Shown: positions 44,083 through 53,094 of the stretch, in pieces
Layout: each line of letters starts with the position of its first letter
Position numbering within the stretch: the stretch's first letter is position 1
NCBI RefSeq assembly: GCF_011421425.1
Contig: NZ_WPCW01000004.1
Location: 62,001-126,000 of the forward strand
Length of the DNA stretch: 64,000 bases
DNA from: Streptococcus catagoni
GTDB taxonomy: Bacteria > Bacillota > Bacilli > Lactobacillales > Streptococcaceae
Direction: 5' to 3'
Program-made: the position numbers and the translations under genes
The notes under the pieces: model-generated
The model's input: only the letters and a program-made list of their open reading frames with translations
Told to the model about the DNA's origin: nothing
Databases searched by the model: none

Positions 44083-45172
44083 TTTTTATCTCCATTTTTA
44101 AATCTTCTAGGTGGGTCAGGTAAGCTTGAAATGTTTTTTCTGTCTGTAGGTCTGATAAAGGGGGTGCTTGGAACATCTCTTCTATGCGAGTTATGAGAAG
44201 CTCCTTATTGATAGGAGGAAGGATCCCTATTGGTAAGGAGTTCAGCCAATCATCTATGGCGTAGAAAAAGGAGTCTCCGTGCAGTTGGAATTGACTGAGC
44301 AGATTGTCTAGGCACTTGAGTAGCTGGTCCAAATAGTAGTAGGTCTTTTCCTTATGGCTATTGAGATAGTAGAGGGCTAGCCCATAATAATATTTGATCA
44401 GGGTATTGGGGTGGAGTTGTTCTAAGTCAAAGGTCTCTATGAGGGCTTGGGCTCGACTAATCAGTTCAAGCTTTTTCTTTTGATCTTCTTCATAGCTGAT
44501 TAACTGTGTAAAGTATTCCATCAATAGCAGCACTTGTTGGTAAATTTCTACCTGTAGGACTTGCTTGGACTTGCTGATATTGCCCTTTAAAGCGTAGCTA
44601 TTTGCCAAAAATAATTCTTCTCCCAGTTTATAGGGACGGTTTTCATAGATTTCAATGATCTGGTCGTATTTTTGATCTTGAAAGAGGATGATAACCTTTA
44701 GCATGATGGCTGCTTGGAGTTCGCTTTCAGCCGAGGCATGACTGATGATGCGATTAAGAAGGTCAAGTCCCAGCTGACTGCTTTGTTTTCTGAGTGTTTC
44801 ATCTTCAAAGAAAGCATTGAGCATAAACTGAACCAAGATCAACAGGGTCTGATAGTCATTGATATAGTTTTTACAAAGCTTTTCCACCTGAGCAAATGTT
44901 TCTTTGGGGGTCAAGCCTTCTTTATTAGTTTCTAAGTCACGGTAGAGGCCTTTTCTTTCTTGTGCAGAAAGGCATTTCTTGTAGCCGACTAGCTCTTCCA
45001 GGCTAATGTCAAATAACTTGGCCATCAAAATTAGATAATTAATATCAGGCAGAGCTTGATTGTTTTCCCACTTGGAAATGGTGGCCTTGGTTAGGTTGAG
45101 GTAGGCACTTAATTGTTCCTGGGTCAAATGGATTCTTGTTCGGTTTAAAAGGATATTCTGTCCTATGTTCAT
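44060..45172 (-). CDS. XRE regulator with helical-repeat sensor domain
   Basis: 370 residues. HTH at residues 5-60 (RTRIHLTQEQLSAYLNLTKATISKWENNQALPDI), followed by ~300 residues of helical, TPR-like repeats (IMLKVIILFQDQKYDQIIEIYENRPYKLGEELFLANSYALKGN). This shape resembles Rgg/PlcR-type peptide-sensing regulators, though it is longer and sequence alone cannot prove peptide sensing. First gene of the ABC operon. The 45173-45403 gap contains promoters for both directions but no clear operator. Confidence 0.8.
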   Translation of the reverse strand: MNIGQNILLNRTRIHLTQEQLSAYLNLTKATISKWENNQALPDINYLILMAKLFDISLEELVGYKKCLSAQERKGLYRDLETNKEGLTPKETFAQVEKLCKNYINDYQTLLILVQFMLNAFFEDETLRKQSSQLGLDLLNRIISHASAESELQAAIMLKVIILFQDQKYDQIIEIYENRPYKLGEELFLANSYALKGNISKSKQVLQVEIYQQVLLLMEYFTQLISYEEDQKKKLELISRAQALIETFDLEQLHPNTLIKYYYGLALYYLNSHKEKTYYYLDQLLKCLDNLLSQFQLHGDSFFYAIDDWLNSLPIGILPPINKELLITRIEEMFQAPPLSDLQTEKTFQAYLTHLEDLKMEIKNESKHSS

Positions 45173-45403
45173 CTGCTTTGTCCTCCTATGTCCTTATTAT
45201 AGAATATCTCAATAGGAAATTAAAGTTCTTATTAGGAAACACTTGCTGTCCTTAGTTTCTAAAATGGAAACGGCAGAATCCTAGATCTGCTTTTCAAGGG
45301 AGCTATGAAGAGTCAAGTATGCCTTGATAAGACCTTTGGCATTCTATATAATAGTTGGTAAGATGGGATTCCTAGCAGAATAAGAGCTAAAAGGAGTGTT
45401 TTT

Positions 45404-45892
45404 ATGGACTTGTATCATCTAGTTGAAGAAAAATTGAATGAGCTGCAGATTACTTTTGAGATTGTTGAACATGAACCAGCTCTGACAACTGAGCAGGCGG
45501 ATTCCTTTATTGAGGGAATTGAGGGTGTTCGGACTAAGACCATGTTTTTGACTAATAAAAAGAAGACACAGTTCTACCTCCTGATCATGGACGACCAAAA
45601 AAGGTTAGATATGGAGGCCTTTAAGGAAAGTGTCGGGGCTAATAAGATTAGAATGGCTTCTGCACAGAGTTTGTATGACAAGATGCTTCTACTACCTGGT
45701 GTTGTGTCTCCCTTTGGTCTTTTGAATAATAAGGATCATGATATTGCTCTTTATATTGATAAGGCCATCATGTCTGAAAAACGCATGAGTTTTCATCCCA
45801 ACACTAATGAGAAGAGCCTATTTATAGATACCAAGGATTTGCTTGCCTTTATTGAGTCCTTGGACTACCAGGTTCACCTTATTGACTTGTAA
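45404..45892 (+). CDS. ProX/YbaK-type aminoacyl-tRNA editing protein
   Basis: 162 residues of the YbaK/ProRS-associated editing domain family (PrdX/ProXp type), which hydrolyses mischarged Ala-tRNA(Pro) or similar. Seen: VEHEPALTTEQADSF, GVRTKTMFLTNKKK, the invariant catalytic lysine region, GVVSPFGLLNNKD, and HPNTNEKSLFI near the C terminus. RBS AAAGGAG. Stands alone. Exact tRNA specificity cannot be read from the sequence. Confidence 0.88.
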   Translation: MDLYHLVEEKLNELQITFEIVEHEPALTTEQADSFIEGIEGVRTKTMFLTNKKKTQFYLLIMDDQKRLDMEAFKESVGANKIRMASAQSLYDKMLLLPGVVSPFGLLNNKDHDIALYIDKAIMSEKRMSFHPNTNEKSLFIDTKDLLAFIESLDYQVHLIDL

Positions 45893-46022
45893 AGATTTAC
45901 TTTTTTAAGCTTTTATGACTTTTGTCATCTGCTTTAGTGACATTTTGTACTAGTGGGCCTTGCTCAAAAGAAGTAAACTTGATCTAAGATCAAAGTGATT
46001 AGCTTTGTCAGAAAGGAAAGAT

Positions 46023-46895
46023 ATGATAGAAGTTCAAGGCTTAACAAAAATCATCAAGGGTAAGGAAATCCTCAAGGACATCACTGTCAGCATCCAAAAA
46101 GGAGAATGTTTGGCACTGATTGGCCCAAATGGAGCAGGTAAGTCTACCCTTATCTCCTGTCTTTTGGGGGATAAAAAAGTGACCAGAGGACAGATTCTGA
46201 TCCAGGGGCATCATCCAAAGGAGAAAAAGATAAAAAGTAGCCTTGCCCTTTTACAACAGGATAATACTATTCCAAGTAATCTTAAGGTCACAGAATTAAT
46301 AGCTTTCTTTAAAGCCATCGCTGATAATCCCCTTTCTGATCAGAAGATAGATGATCTTTTGCGCTTTACGGATCAGCAAAAAAATCAACTGGCAGAGAAA
46401 TTATCTGGTGGGCAAAGACGGCTCTTGTCCTTTGTCCTTGTTTTGATTGGCCAAGCGGAGCTCTTATTGCTAGATGAGCCGACTGCTGGTATGGATACGT
46501 CCACACGAAAACGGTTTTGGGAGATTATTGACCATCTTAAAGAGGAAGGCAAAACCATCCTTTACACCAGCCATTATATTGAAGAAGTGGAACACACTGC
46601 TGATCGCATTTTGATTTTACATGAGGGGCAGTTATTGCGTGATACAACGCCTTTTGCCTTAGGTAGTGAAGAAAAGGAAATAACCCTGTCAATCAGCTAT
46701 AAGATGGCTCTTAAGGACTGTCCTTCTGTTTTTAATGTGAATTACAAAAAAGATAGTCTGAAATTTAGAACCAAGGATATTGAGGCTGTTTGGGATCATT
46801 TAAGCCGTCAGGGTTTAACCATAGCTGATATTCAAATTCAAAATAAATCCCTACTAGATACGCTATTTGATCAAACAGAAGGAGAAAGAAAATGA
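46023..46895 (+). CDS. ABC transporter ATP-binding protein (ABC-2 exporter)
   Basis: 290 residues from the ATG at 46023 (AGAAAGGAAAGAT upstream; an earlier in-frame TTG overlaps that ribosome site). Walker [12 protein letters not shown]-loop LLQQDN, signature LSGGQRRLLSFV, Walker B LLLLDEPTAGMD, switch His YTSHYIEE. Overlaps the permease by 4 bases. The exporter genes are intact although the kinase and regulator that follow are broken. Confidence 0.9.
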   Translation: MIEVQGLTKIIKGKEILKDITVSIQKGECLALIGPNGAGKSTLISCLLGDKKVTRGQILIQGHHPKEKKIKSSLALLQQDNTIPSNLKVTELIAFFKAIADNPLSDQKIDDLLRFTDQQKNQLAEKLSGGQRRLLSFVLVLIGQAELLLLDEPTAGMDTSTRKRFWEIIDHLKEEGKTILYTSHYIEEVEHTADRILILHEGQLLRDTTPFALGSEEKEITLSISYKMALKDCPSVFNVNYKKDSLKFRTKDIEAVWDHLSRQGLTIADIQIQNKSLLDTLFDQTEGERK

Positions 46896-47626
46896 GAGCT
46901 TTGATGAAAGTTGAATGGATAAAGCTTTGGCGTGAGTGGCCAGTCTTTATCTTAGCTATTGGAATGCCTCTTGGTTTTTTCCTCTTCTACTCAGGAATGG
47001 ATATGTATGAAGATCCTCAGGCTCAAAAAGCCTTTGTCCAATCTTATATGTTAACCATGACGGCCTTTTCCATGTCAAGTTTTGGCTTCTTTTCCTTTCC
47101 TGCCATGCTTTTTGAAGATCAAAAGAATCACTGGCTGATCTATTTGGAACATGCTAATATTAGGATCTTTCATTACTACCTGTCGAAGATCTTTCGTGTC
47201 TTTATTAATTTTGCCTGTTCTATCTTAGTTACCTTTTTAGTGGCTGCTTATTTTAGGGGTGTTGATCTATCTATGGAAAGGTGGATTGGCTCAGCCCTCC
47301 TTCTTCTTGTAACAGGAGTGGTCTTTCTGGCCTTTGGCTTGTTAATAGCACAGATTCCTTCGCCACAAATGATGTCTATTGTAGGGAACATTGCCTTTCT
47401 TCTTTTGGCTATCATCGGTGGCTCTTGGATGCCGGTTTCTACTTTTCCTGCTTGGATGCAAAGGATTTCCAAACTGACCCCTACCTACCATGTCAATCAG
47501 GTCATAACAGAATTTGCTGGGAAAGGGGACATTAAGTGGCAGTCCTTGTTTATTGTGGCTGGCTATGCCATAATGGTAATGATTATAGCCTTGTGGATTC
47601 AAGAAAGGAAAGACGTTTCTTCATAA
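46892..47626 (+). CDS. ABC-2-type transporter permease
   Basis: 244 residues with six membrane segments (FILAIGMPLGFFLFYSGM, MLTMTAFSMSSFGFFSFPAML, VFINFACSILVTFLVAAYF, LLLLVTGVVFLAFGLLI, MSIVGNIAFLLLAIIGGSWM, SLFIVAGYAIMVMIIALWI). Similar permeases sit with LiaRS/DesRK-like two-component systems and export lipids or antimicrobial compounds. Its stop codon is directly followed by the remnant of the kinase gene. Confidence 0.88.
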   Translation: MRALMKVEWIKLWREWPVFILAIGMPLGFFLFYSGMDMYEDPQAQKAFVQSYMLTMTAFSMSSFGFFSFPAMLFEDQKNHWLIYLEHANIRIFHYYLSKIFRVFINFACSILVTFLVAAYFRGVDLSMERWIGSALLLLVTGVVFLAFGLLIAQIPSPQMMSIVGNIAFLLLAIIGGSWMPVSTFPAWMQRISKLTPTYHVNQVITEFAGKGDIKWQSLFIVAGYAIMVMIIALWIQERKDVSS

Positions 47627-48722
47627 TCAAAAACTGGCAATGGCAGCACCCTTTATTTTATAGCCCTATGATCTTTTTGGCCTTTCCCATATTGGGTGTT
47701 ATTTCCTTTGCTTATCCTGTTTGGACTCTTCTTTTAACGGCTTTCTTTACTTACCTATTCTTATCTCTTTTGGGTTCATGAAAAGATTTCAAAATGGAGC
47801 AATTTCTTTTGGCTGTATATGCTATTTTATATTGTTTACATGTCGCTATTTGTTAATGGTGGCATGATTTGGTTCTTTTTCTACATGAACTCTATTTTGG
47901 TTTATGGTTTTAAGGATGACTTTAAGTCCTTTCGTTTTGTCTCTTATGTCTTGGGCTTTCTTTTCATTATTCTCTTTGTTTTTATTAGGACTTATTCTGT
48001 AGATATGCAGATTATGGCAGTTGTTGGAGCCATTATGAATGTTTCCATGATTGTTTTTTCAAGTTTTGATAGACAAAAAGCGGAAGCAGAAGAGGCTCTC
48101 TATGAAAAAAATAAATCTATCAACCTTTTATTAGCAGAGAATGAACGCAATCGCATTGCTCAAGATCTGCATGATACACTGGGACATGTTTTTGTTATGT
48201 TTACTGTTAAGGCTGACCTCATTCAGGCCCTTTTAGATAGGAAGGATATTGAACAAGCTCAAAAAGAAGTTGGTGATTTACAGGACATTTCTAAAAAATG
48301 CCATGCATGATGTGCGGCAAATGGTCACAACTCTTAAGGATCACAGGATTGACCACGAGCTCTTGGTTATTACTAACATGTTAGATGCCGCTGGTGTTAA
48401 CTTTGAGGTCAAGGGAGAAAACTTGGCTAATCAATTGACAGCGGATCTGCAAAATAGAATGAGTATGATTCTCAGGGAACTGAGTAACAATCTGCTCAAA
48501 CATAGCCAGGCTAAAAATTGTCAGCTCGTCTTTAAGGTAGATGGAGGGCAGTTTCAACTGACCTACCAGGATGATGGTAGGGGTTTTTCAGGGCTATCCG
48601 AGCAGGAATTGCATAGCATTAAAGAGCGTCTAGTCCCTATTCAAGCTAGCTTGACGATTAGTTCTTTACACCAACCTACACAAATTGACATTACCATACC
48701 TTTAAAGGAAAGTAAGAAATGA
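47623..48722 (+). pseudogene. NarL-type sensor histidine kinase, two frameshifts and no start codon
   Basis: Three reading frames together spell one ~365-residue kinase. (1) From 47623 (ATA, no ATG) membrane segments FLAFPILGVISFAYPVW...FTYLFLSLL; a deleted T at 47767-47771 then gives a stop. (2) From ~47775: WVHEKISKW, further membrane segments and the HisKA_3 motif NERNRIAQDLHDTLGHV with its phospho-acceptor His; an extra A in the run at ~48293-48298 gives a stop. (3) NAMHDVRQMVTTL, then ATPase domain with LRELSNNLLKHS and DDGRGFSG to 48722. Each frame is well conserved, so decay is recent. The exporter at 46023-47626 loses its sensor. Confidence 0.85.
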
Positions 48723-49315
48723 AATTATTAGTAGCAGATGATTAATCCATGCTCCGAGATGCTTTATGCCAGCTTTTAGCCTATCAAGAAGAAGTTCAAA
48801 TCGTTTTTCAAGCTGAGAATGGACAAAGGGCTCTTGATATCTTAGCCAAAGAAGCTATTGATGTTGCCATTTTGGATGTCGAAATGCCAGAGAAATCAGG
48901 GCTTGATGTTTTGGAGTGGATAAGGGAACATCAAGAGGTCAAAGTCATTATTGTGACAACCTTCAAGCGTCATGGTTATTTTCAGCGTGCTCTAGAGGCC
49001 AATGTTAATGGTTATGTTTTGAAGGATCGGTCTATTTCGGAATTGATGGCCACCATCCACACGGTTCTTGCTGGGAAAAAGGAATATTCTCCTGAGCTGA
49101 TTGAAGAAGTAAGCACTTGGCAGAATCCCCTCACTCCTCGTGAGTAGGAGATGATGAAACTAGTGGCCATGGGAGCCTCCAATCAGGAAATTGCCCAAAA
49201 GCTGTTTTTGTCCAATGGAACAATCAGAAATTATATGACCTCTATTCTTACCAAGCTGGGAGCCTGTAACCGAACAGAGGCTGTCCGCATTGCTAGGGAA
49301 AAGGCTTGGTTTTAG
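48719..49315 (+). pseudogene. NarL/LuxR-family response regulator with two nonsense codons
   Basis: The ATG at 48719 overlaps the kinase stop. Codon 9 is TAA (48743-48745) where the family has Gln (DDQ); a second stop, TAG, is at 49145-49147 in the linker (TPRE, stop, EMMKL), again one base from CAG. Between and after them the frame is intact: phospho-Asp in [18 protein letters not shown], the conserved T-F-K and K-D, and a complete LuxR HTH ([20 protein letters not shown]). Restoring both gives a ~198-residue protein. Confidence 0.88.
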
Positions 49316-49356
49316 GATTTACTAGACTTTTAATTGACTATATATGATAAAAAATG

Positions 49357-49394
49357 AAAAAACGTGCACTTCCTAGGGGATTTGCTCGTTTTTT
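49357..49394 (+). terminator. Terminator after the broken two-component genes
   Basis: AAAAAACG-T-GC at 49357-49367 pairs with GC-T-CGTTTTTT at 49384-49394. The gap 49316-49552 holds nothing else recognisable apart from weak promoter-like text near 49470. Confidence 0.6.
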
Positions 49395-49552
49395 AGTAGA
49401 AATGTCCAATTTTTGCCAAATTTTTTTAAAAGTTATCACGATTTTCGAATTAACTCTATAGAAAGCTATAATGGATTGACAGCTTCTTTGTTCTGGCTAG
49501 ATGCAGGTGATAAAATAAAAAACAATGGATGGGTTGAATGGTGGTGATATAA

Positions 49553-49771
49553 ATGTTAGAGCTTTGGCTAGTTCTTATCTTATTAGTTGTGTTTTTCGCA
49601 GCCGCTATCGGCTTTTGGGCTAACACCTATATAATAGATATTGTAAAGGCTGTTGAAGTAAGCCGAAAGAATAACTTTACAAGAATGCAATGGTTTCTTA
49701 TATGGACGGTATCTATTCTTTTTGTATTAGTCTTATTATTTCTATCTTATAAATTCAAGATAGAAATTTAA
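49553..49771 (+). CDS. Small two-span membrane protein, unknown
   Basis: 72 residues with two hydrophobic segments (LWLVLILLVVFFAAAIGFWA at 4-23 and WFLIWTVSILFVLVLLFLSY at 47-66) and a 20-residue polar loop with VEVSRKNNFTRMQ. GGTGGTGA precedes the ATG at a poor ribosome-site match. I do not recognise the family. Size and topology fit bacteriocin-immunity-like or transporter-accessory peptides, but nothing in the context proves this. Confidence 0.5.
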   Translation: MLELWLVLILLVVFFAAAIGFWANTYIIDIVKAVEVSRKNNFTRMQWFLIWTVSILFVLVLLFLSYKFKIEI

Positions 49772-49949
49772 AAGAGAAAAGGGATTTTAGCTTGGGCTAG
49801 GATCTTTTTTCTTTGCCACCAGTTTTGTTTAAAGTAGAGCTTTTGGGGGAGTTTAGAGGAATTTGAAGATAAAAAAGACAAAGATCAAGTAAGATTCTTT
49901 GTCTCAGTTTGAAGGAAAAGTCATTTTTGTATTTCTAGGGTTGTTTCTT

Positions 49950-51389
49950 TTAATCTTTAACTGCCCGTTCTGCCATTTTTTGTATTGTGATGGTGGAGTT
50001 GTTCTGGTAGATAACACCATTAATAAGGGCACCATGGGCATATAAACTAGGAATGAGGCCATGTTTTGGTGAGATGACCTGTGCAGTTTCTGGGAGAATG
50101 GTTAGGCCTCCTTGTTCATCAATCTGACAAAGTCGCTGATCAATGATGGACTGAATGAGGGGCTTGGCTTTATGGAGATTGTCTGGGGTTAATTGGTAGC
50201 CAGTAGCATTGATGACATAGTGGACTGCTATGTCAGAGCCTTCCTTTGTTTTTAGCAAAAACCCCTGATCCTTTGTGATGATGTCTGTGACAGCTTCTAT
50301 AGTTGTCAGGCGATCTTCCTTGGCTGCTTCTAAAAGGATTTTGGCTGAGACATCAGGCATGGGATTGCGTAGATTGACAATAGCTCTGCCGTACTTTTTC
50401 TGATAAGCTTGACGGTCTGATGTGGTCATGAGGGGCCACAAATCTGTTAACCAATTGGTCACACGAGATGCCAACTGTTGTAAGTGGTAGATCTGTTCTG
50501 CTTTTTCAAGCGACAGCTTGATACCCTCAGTGCCAGCTGCAAGGTAGTCATTTGTGGTGGTTTCCCAGTCCGCAAATCCAAGGGCTGACAATTCCCCCAG
50601 CAATAGCTCTTCAAAGGTTGACAAGTCAAAGGATTTCCTAGCTTGGGCCAGGTATTTTTCCAAGTTTTCTTCTGTGAAAAATTGCCAGTGAAGGGGAGTA
50701 CCATCTAAGATTCGAACGGTCGGAAAGTAGTTGGACCGTGAAAAGGCCTTAATAGATGCTTTGGTATGGCTTAATAACCACTTGATGACATCTACAGCAG
50801 CTAGGCCGGTACCAATAACAGCAACATTGGCTCTGCTTAAATCTTCCTTAGACAAGTTCTTTATAGGATAGGGGTCAGAGATATAGGCTGCATCCCCCTC
50901 TAGCTGATAAGGATCAATTGGAGGCAGATCCCCACAGGCAAGATGAATCTCATCAAAGCTGCTTAAATCCTTTTTCCCTTCAACCTTTACTTGCCATTGT
51001 TCTTTGTCTGGCAGGTAGCTTATGGCTTCAACCTGATGCTTAACAATGGTAACGGGAAGCTGAGCCATAAGCTGCTCTGCTTTCTCGGTCATGTATTGTC
51101 CATAAAGAGATCTGGCAACGTAGTTAAGACTGGTGTCATAATGGTTTTCTGCCATCCATTCCATAAAATCAGACATGTTCCGATAGTCAAAGGAGATGTC
51201 GTCAATGGGTGAATTAATCAAGGCCGAGTCATCATCTTCTTGAAAAGGGATTCCCCGCCCCAGGTGGTCAGGATCATCAAAACAAATGATTTCCATATGG
51301 TCTAGCTGATCTTGTTTTTTATGAGCAAGAGCCAACAAAACAGCTAAGCCACTAACACCCATTCCCACAATTCCAATTTTTCTGGTCAC
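49950..51389 (-). CDS. FAD/NAD(P)-binding oxidoreductase
   Basis: 479 residues. N-terminal dinucleotide fold KIGIVGMGVSGLAVLLALA, then the family stretch GRGIPFQEDDDSALINSP, a second nucleotide motif NVAVIGTGLAAVDVIKWLL (~residue 190), and VHYVINATGYQLTPDN. This is the FAD-NAD(P)-binding (NAD_binding_9) group related to SidA-like hydroxylases and HcaE-like proteins; the substrate is unknown. The gene is monocistronic and convergent to nothing nearby. Confidence 0.8.
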   Translation of the reverse strand: MTRKIGIVGMGVSGLAVLLALAHKKQDQLDHMEIICFDDPDHLGRGIPFQEDDDSALINSPIDDISFDYRNMSDFMEWMAENHYDTSLNYVARSLYGQYMTEKAEQLMAQLPVTIVKHQVEAISYLPDKEQWQVKVEGKKDLSSFDEIHLACGDLPPIDPYQLEGDAAYISDPYPIKNLSKEDLSRANVAVIGTGLAAVDVIKWLLSHTKASIKAFSRSNYFPTVRILDGTPLHWQFFTEENLEKYLAQARKSFDLSTFEELLLGELSALGFADWETTTNDYLAAGTEGIKLSLEKAEQIYHLQQLASRVTNWLTDLWPLMTTSDRQAYQKKYGRAIVNLRNPMPDVSAKILLEAAKEDRLTTIEAVTDIITKDQGFLLKTKEGSDIAVHYVINATGYQLTPDNLHKAKPLIQSIIDQRLCQIDEQGGLTILPETAQVISPKHGLIPSLYAHGALINGVIYQNNSTITIQKMAERAVKD

Positions 51390-51573
51390 AAATCTATCCT
51401 CCCTTTAATATCATAGCATAAATTAAAAAGAAAGCCTCCTTTAAGGAGAAGCTTATCAGTAAAAGATGTCAGTTTTTAGAGAAAAGACAGAAGATACTTG
51501 CATTTCTTCTGATGAATAGGATATAGTGAATAGCAAGAGTAATAAGATTTTGACCAAGTGAAAGAGGAAATAG

Positions 51574-52158
51574 ATGAAAGAGGCGTTTAAAGAGCTGCTT
51601 TTAAGTGATACAGAGGCTACGGCAAAAGCCTTGTTAGGCATGGAACTCTATATGGGTGATTCAAGAATCGGGAGAATAGTAGAGACAGAAGCCTACCTGG
51701 GGGCCTTGGATAGTGCTTGTCATAGTGCACAGGGCAGAAGGACTAAAAAAAATGAGTCCATGTATTTGCAAGCAGGGCATTGGTATGTCTATCAAATTCA
51801 TGGCCATAACATGTTAAATCTAGTGACCCGAGACAAGGATGTTGCAGAAGCTGTTTTAATTCGTGCCCTAGAGACAGACAGCCAAATTCCAAATGCCAAT
51901 GGTCCAGGGAAATTGACGCGTCTCGCAGAAATCACTAGAATCTTTGATGGACAGTCTATTGATAAGAGCCAGTTGACCCTAAGAGCAGGAGCTCAGCCAA
52001 GGGATATCGGTTGTCGTGCTAGAATTGGGGTCACCTGTAGTGATCTTTGGAAGGATGAACCCTTGTGTTTCTATGTTTTAGGCAATAAGCATGTCTCCAA
52101 AATCAGAAAAAAAGGTTTACTGCCAGATGAGGAAACCTGGATGAAGTCCTCCTTGTAA
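51574..52158 (+). CDS. DNA-3-methyladenine glycosylase (Mpg/AAG family)
   Basis: 194 residues of the eukaryote-like alkyladenine glycosylase family that removes alkylated purines. Seen: LLGMELYMGDSRIGRIVETEAYLGALDSACHS (with the catalytic Glu in ETEAYLG), the MYLQAGHWYVYQIHGHNMLNLVT stretch, VLIRALE, NGPGKLTRLAEI and a terminal RKKGLLPDEETW. AAAGAGGAA lies upstream of the ATG. It stands alone. Confidence 0.93.
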   Translation: MKEAFKELLLSDTEATAKALLGMELYMGDSRIGRIVETEAYLGALDSACHSAQGRRTKKNESMYLQAGHWYVYQIHGHNMLNLVTRDKDVAEAVLIRALETDSQIPNANGPGKLTRLAEITRIFDGQSIDKSQLTLRAGAQPRDIGCRARIGVTCSDLWKDEPLCFYVLGNKHVSKIRKKGLLPDEETWMKSSL

Positions 52159-52349
52159 CTTATGACCAGATCCTAATAGCAATTTTGATTTTAAATGCTT
52201 AGCTGAACCTCAATAGAGTTCCTAATACATGACAAAAATATCTACTCTAGGTTTTCTTAGTATCCTGTGAAATCCTTCTTTTTGCAGGCATAGAATGTGC
52301 TATAATGTCCTTGTATGATGACAATAATATCTTATGAAGGAGATAGAAT

Positions 52350-53081
52350 ATGGCAAAGCTTGCAGTGAAGGGATCCCATATTTTTAAAACATTTCAATTA
52401 GAACAAGAAAAAACCATTTCCGTTTTAAAAGATGTTTGTCTGGAAGCCAATTACGGGGAATTTATCTCTATTCTAGGAATTAGTGGTTCAGGAAAATCAA
52501 CCCTTTTGAAGTGTCTGTCTAGTCTATTAGAACCAAGCAGTGGTCATGTTGACATTAATCATTTAGATCCTTACCACTTAAGTGATGGCAAGTTAGCCAA
52601 GCTACGACGTGAAGACATCTCCTTTATTTTTCAGTCTTATAACTTGGTGCCTGCCTTACCAGTCATTGAAAATATTGTTCTCCCCTTGCGCTTAGCCTCT
52701 AAGAAGATTGATCAGTCTAAAATCGAAGAAATTCTCCGTCGTTTAAATTTTCAAGCCGATAGGAATGCTCCTGTTGCGACCCTATCTGGTGGTGAACAGC
52801 AGAAGGTAGCTATTGCAAGAGCGATTCTAGCCAATAGTAAGATTATTTTTGCGGATGAACCCACGGGGGCATTGGATAGTCTTTCAAGGCAAGTTGTTTT
52901 TGATATACTGAGCGACTTAGCTAAAGAAGGGAAATGTGTCCTCATGGTTACCCATGATATTGAACTGGCTTCACGTACTGATAGAGCCTTGATTTTAAAG
53001 GATGGTTCTATTGATCAAGAATTGAAAGCGCCTTCCTCTGATACACTCTATAAGGCTCTAGGAACTGCTACTAGCCACTGA
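52350..53081 (+). CDS. ABC transporter ATP-binding protein (BceA/MacB type)
   Basis: 243 residues. Walker A GISGSGKSTLLKCL, Q-loop FQSYNLV, signature LSGGEQQKVAIARAIL, Walker B IIFADEPTGALDSL, switch His VTHDIE. A TATAAT box lies at 52302-52307 and a good ribosome site (AAGGAG) precedes the start. It is 13 bases ahead of the FtsX-type permease. No two-component genes are attached, unlike most BceAB-type resistance pairs. Confidence 0.9.
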   Translation: MAKLAVKGSHIFKTFQLEQEKTISVLKDVCLEANYGEFISILGISGSGKSTLLKCLSSLLEPSSGHVDINHLDPYHLSDGKLAKLRREDISFIFQSYNLVPALPVIENIVLPLRLASKKIDQSKIEEILRRLNFQADRNAPVATLSGGEQQKVAIARAILANSKIIFADEPTGALDSLSRQVVFDILSDLAKEGKCVLMVTHDIELASRTDRALILKDGSIDQELKAPSSDTLYKALGTATSH

Positions 53082-53094
53082 TAGGAGATACCGA

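Noticed and set aside
47248..47602. Three extra open frames across the permease gene at 46892
   Set aside because: All are out of frame with six clear membrane helices of the permease; only the frame entering the kinase remnant after 47623 is meaningful.
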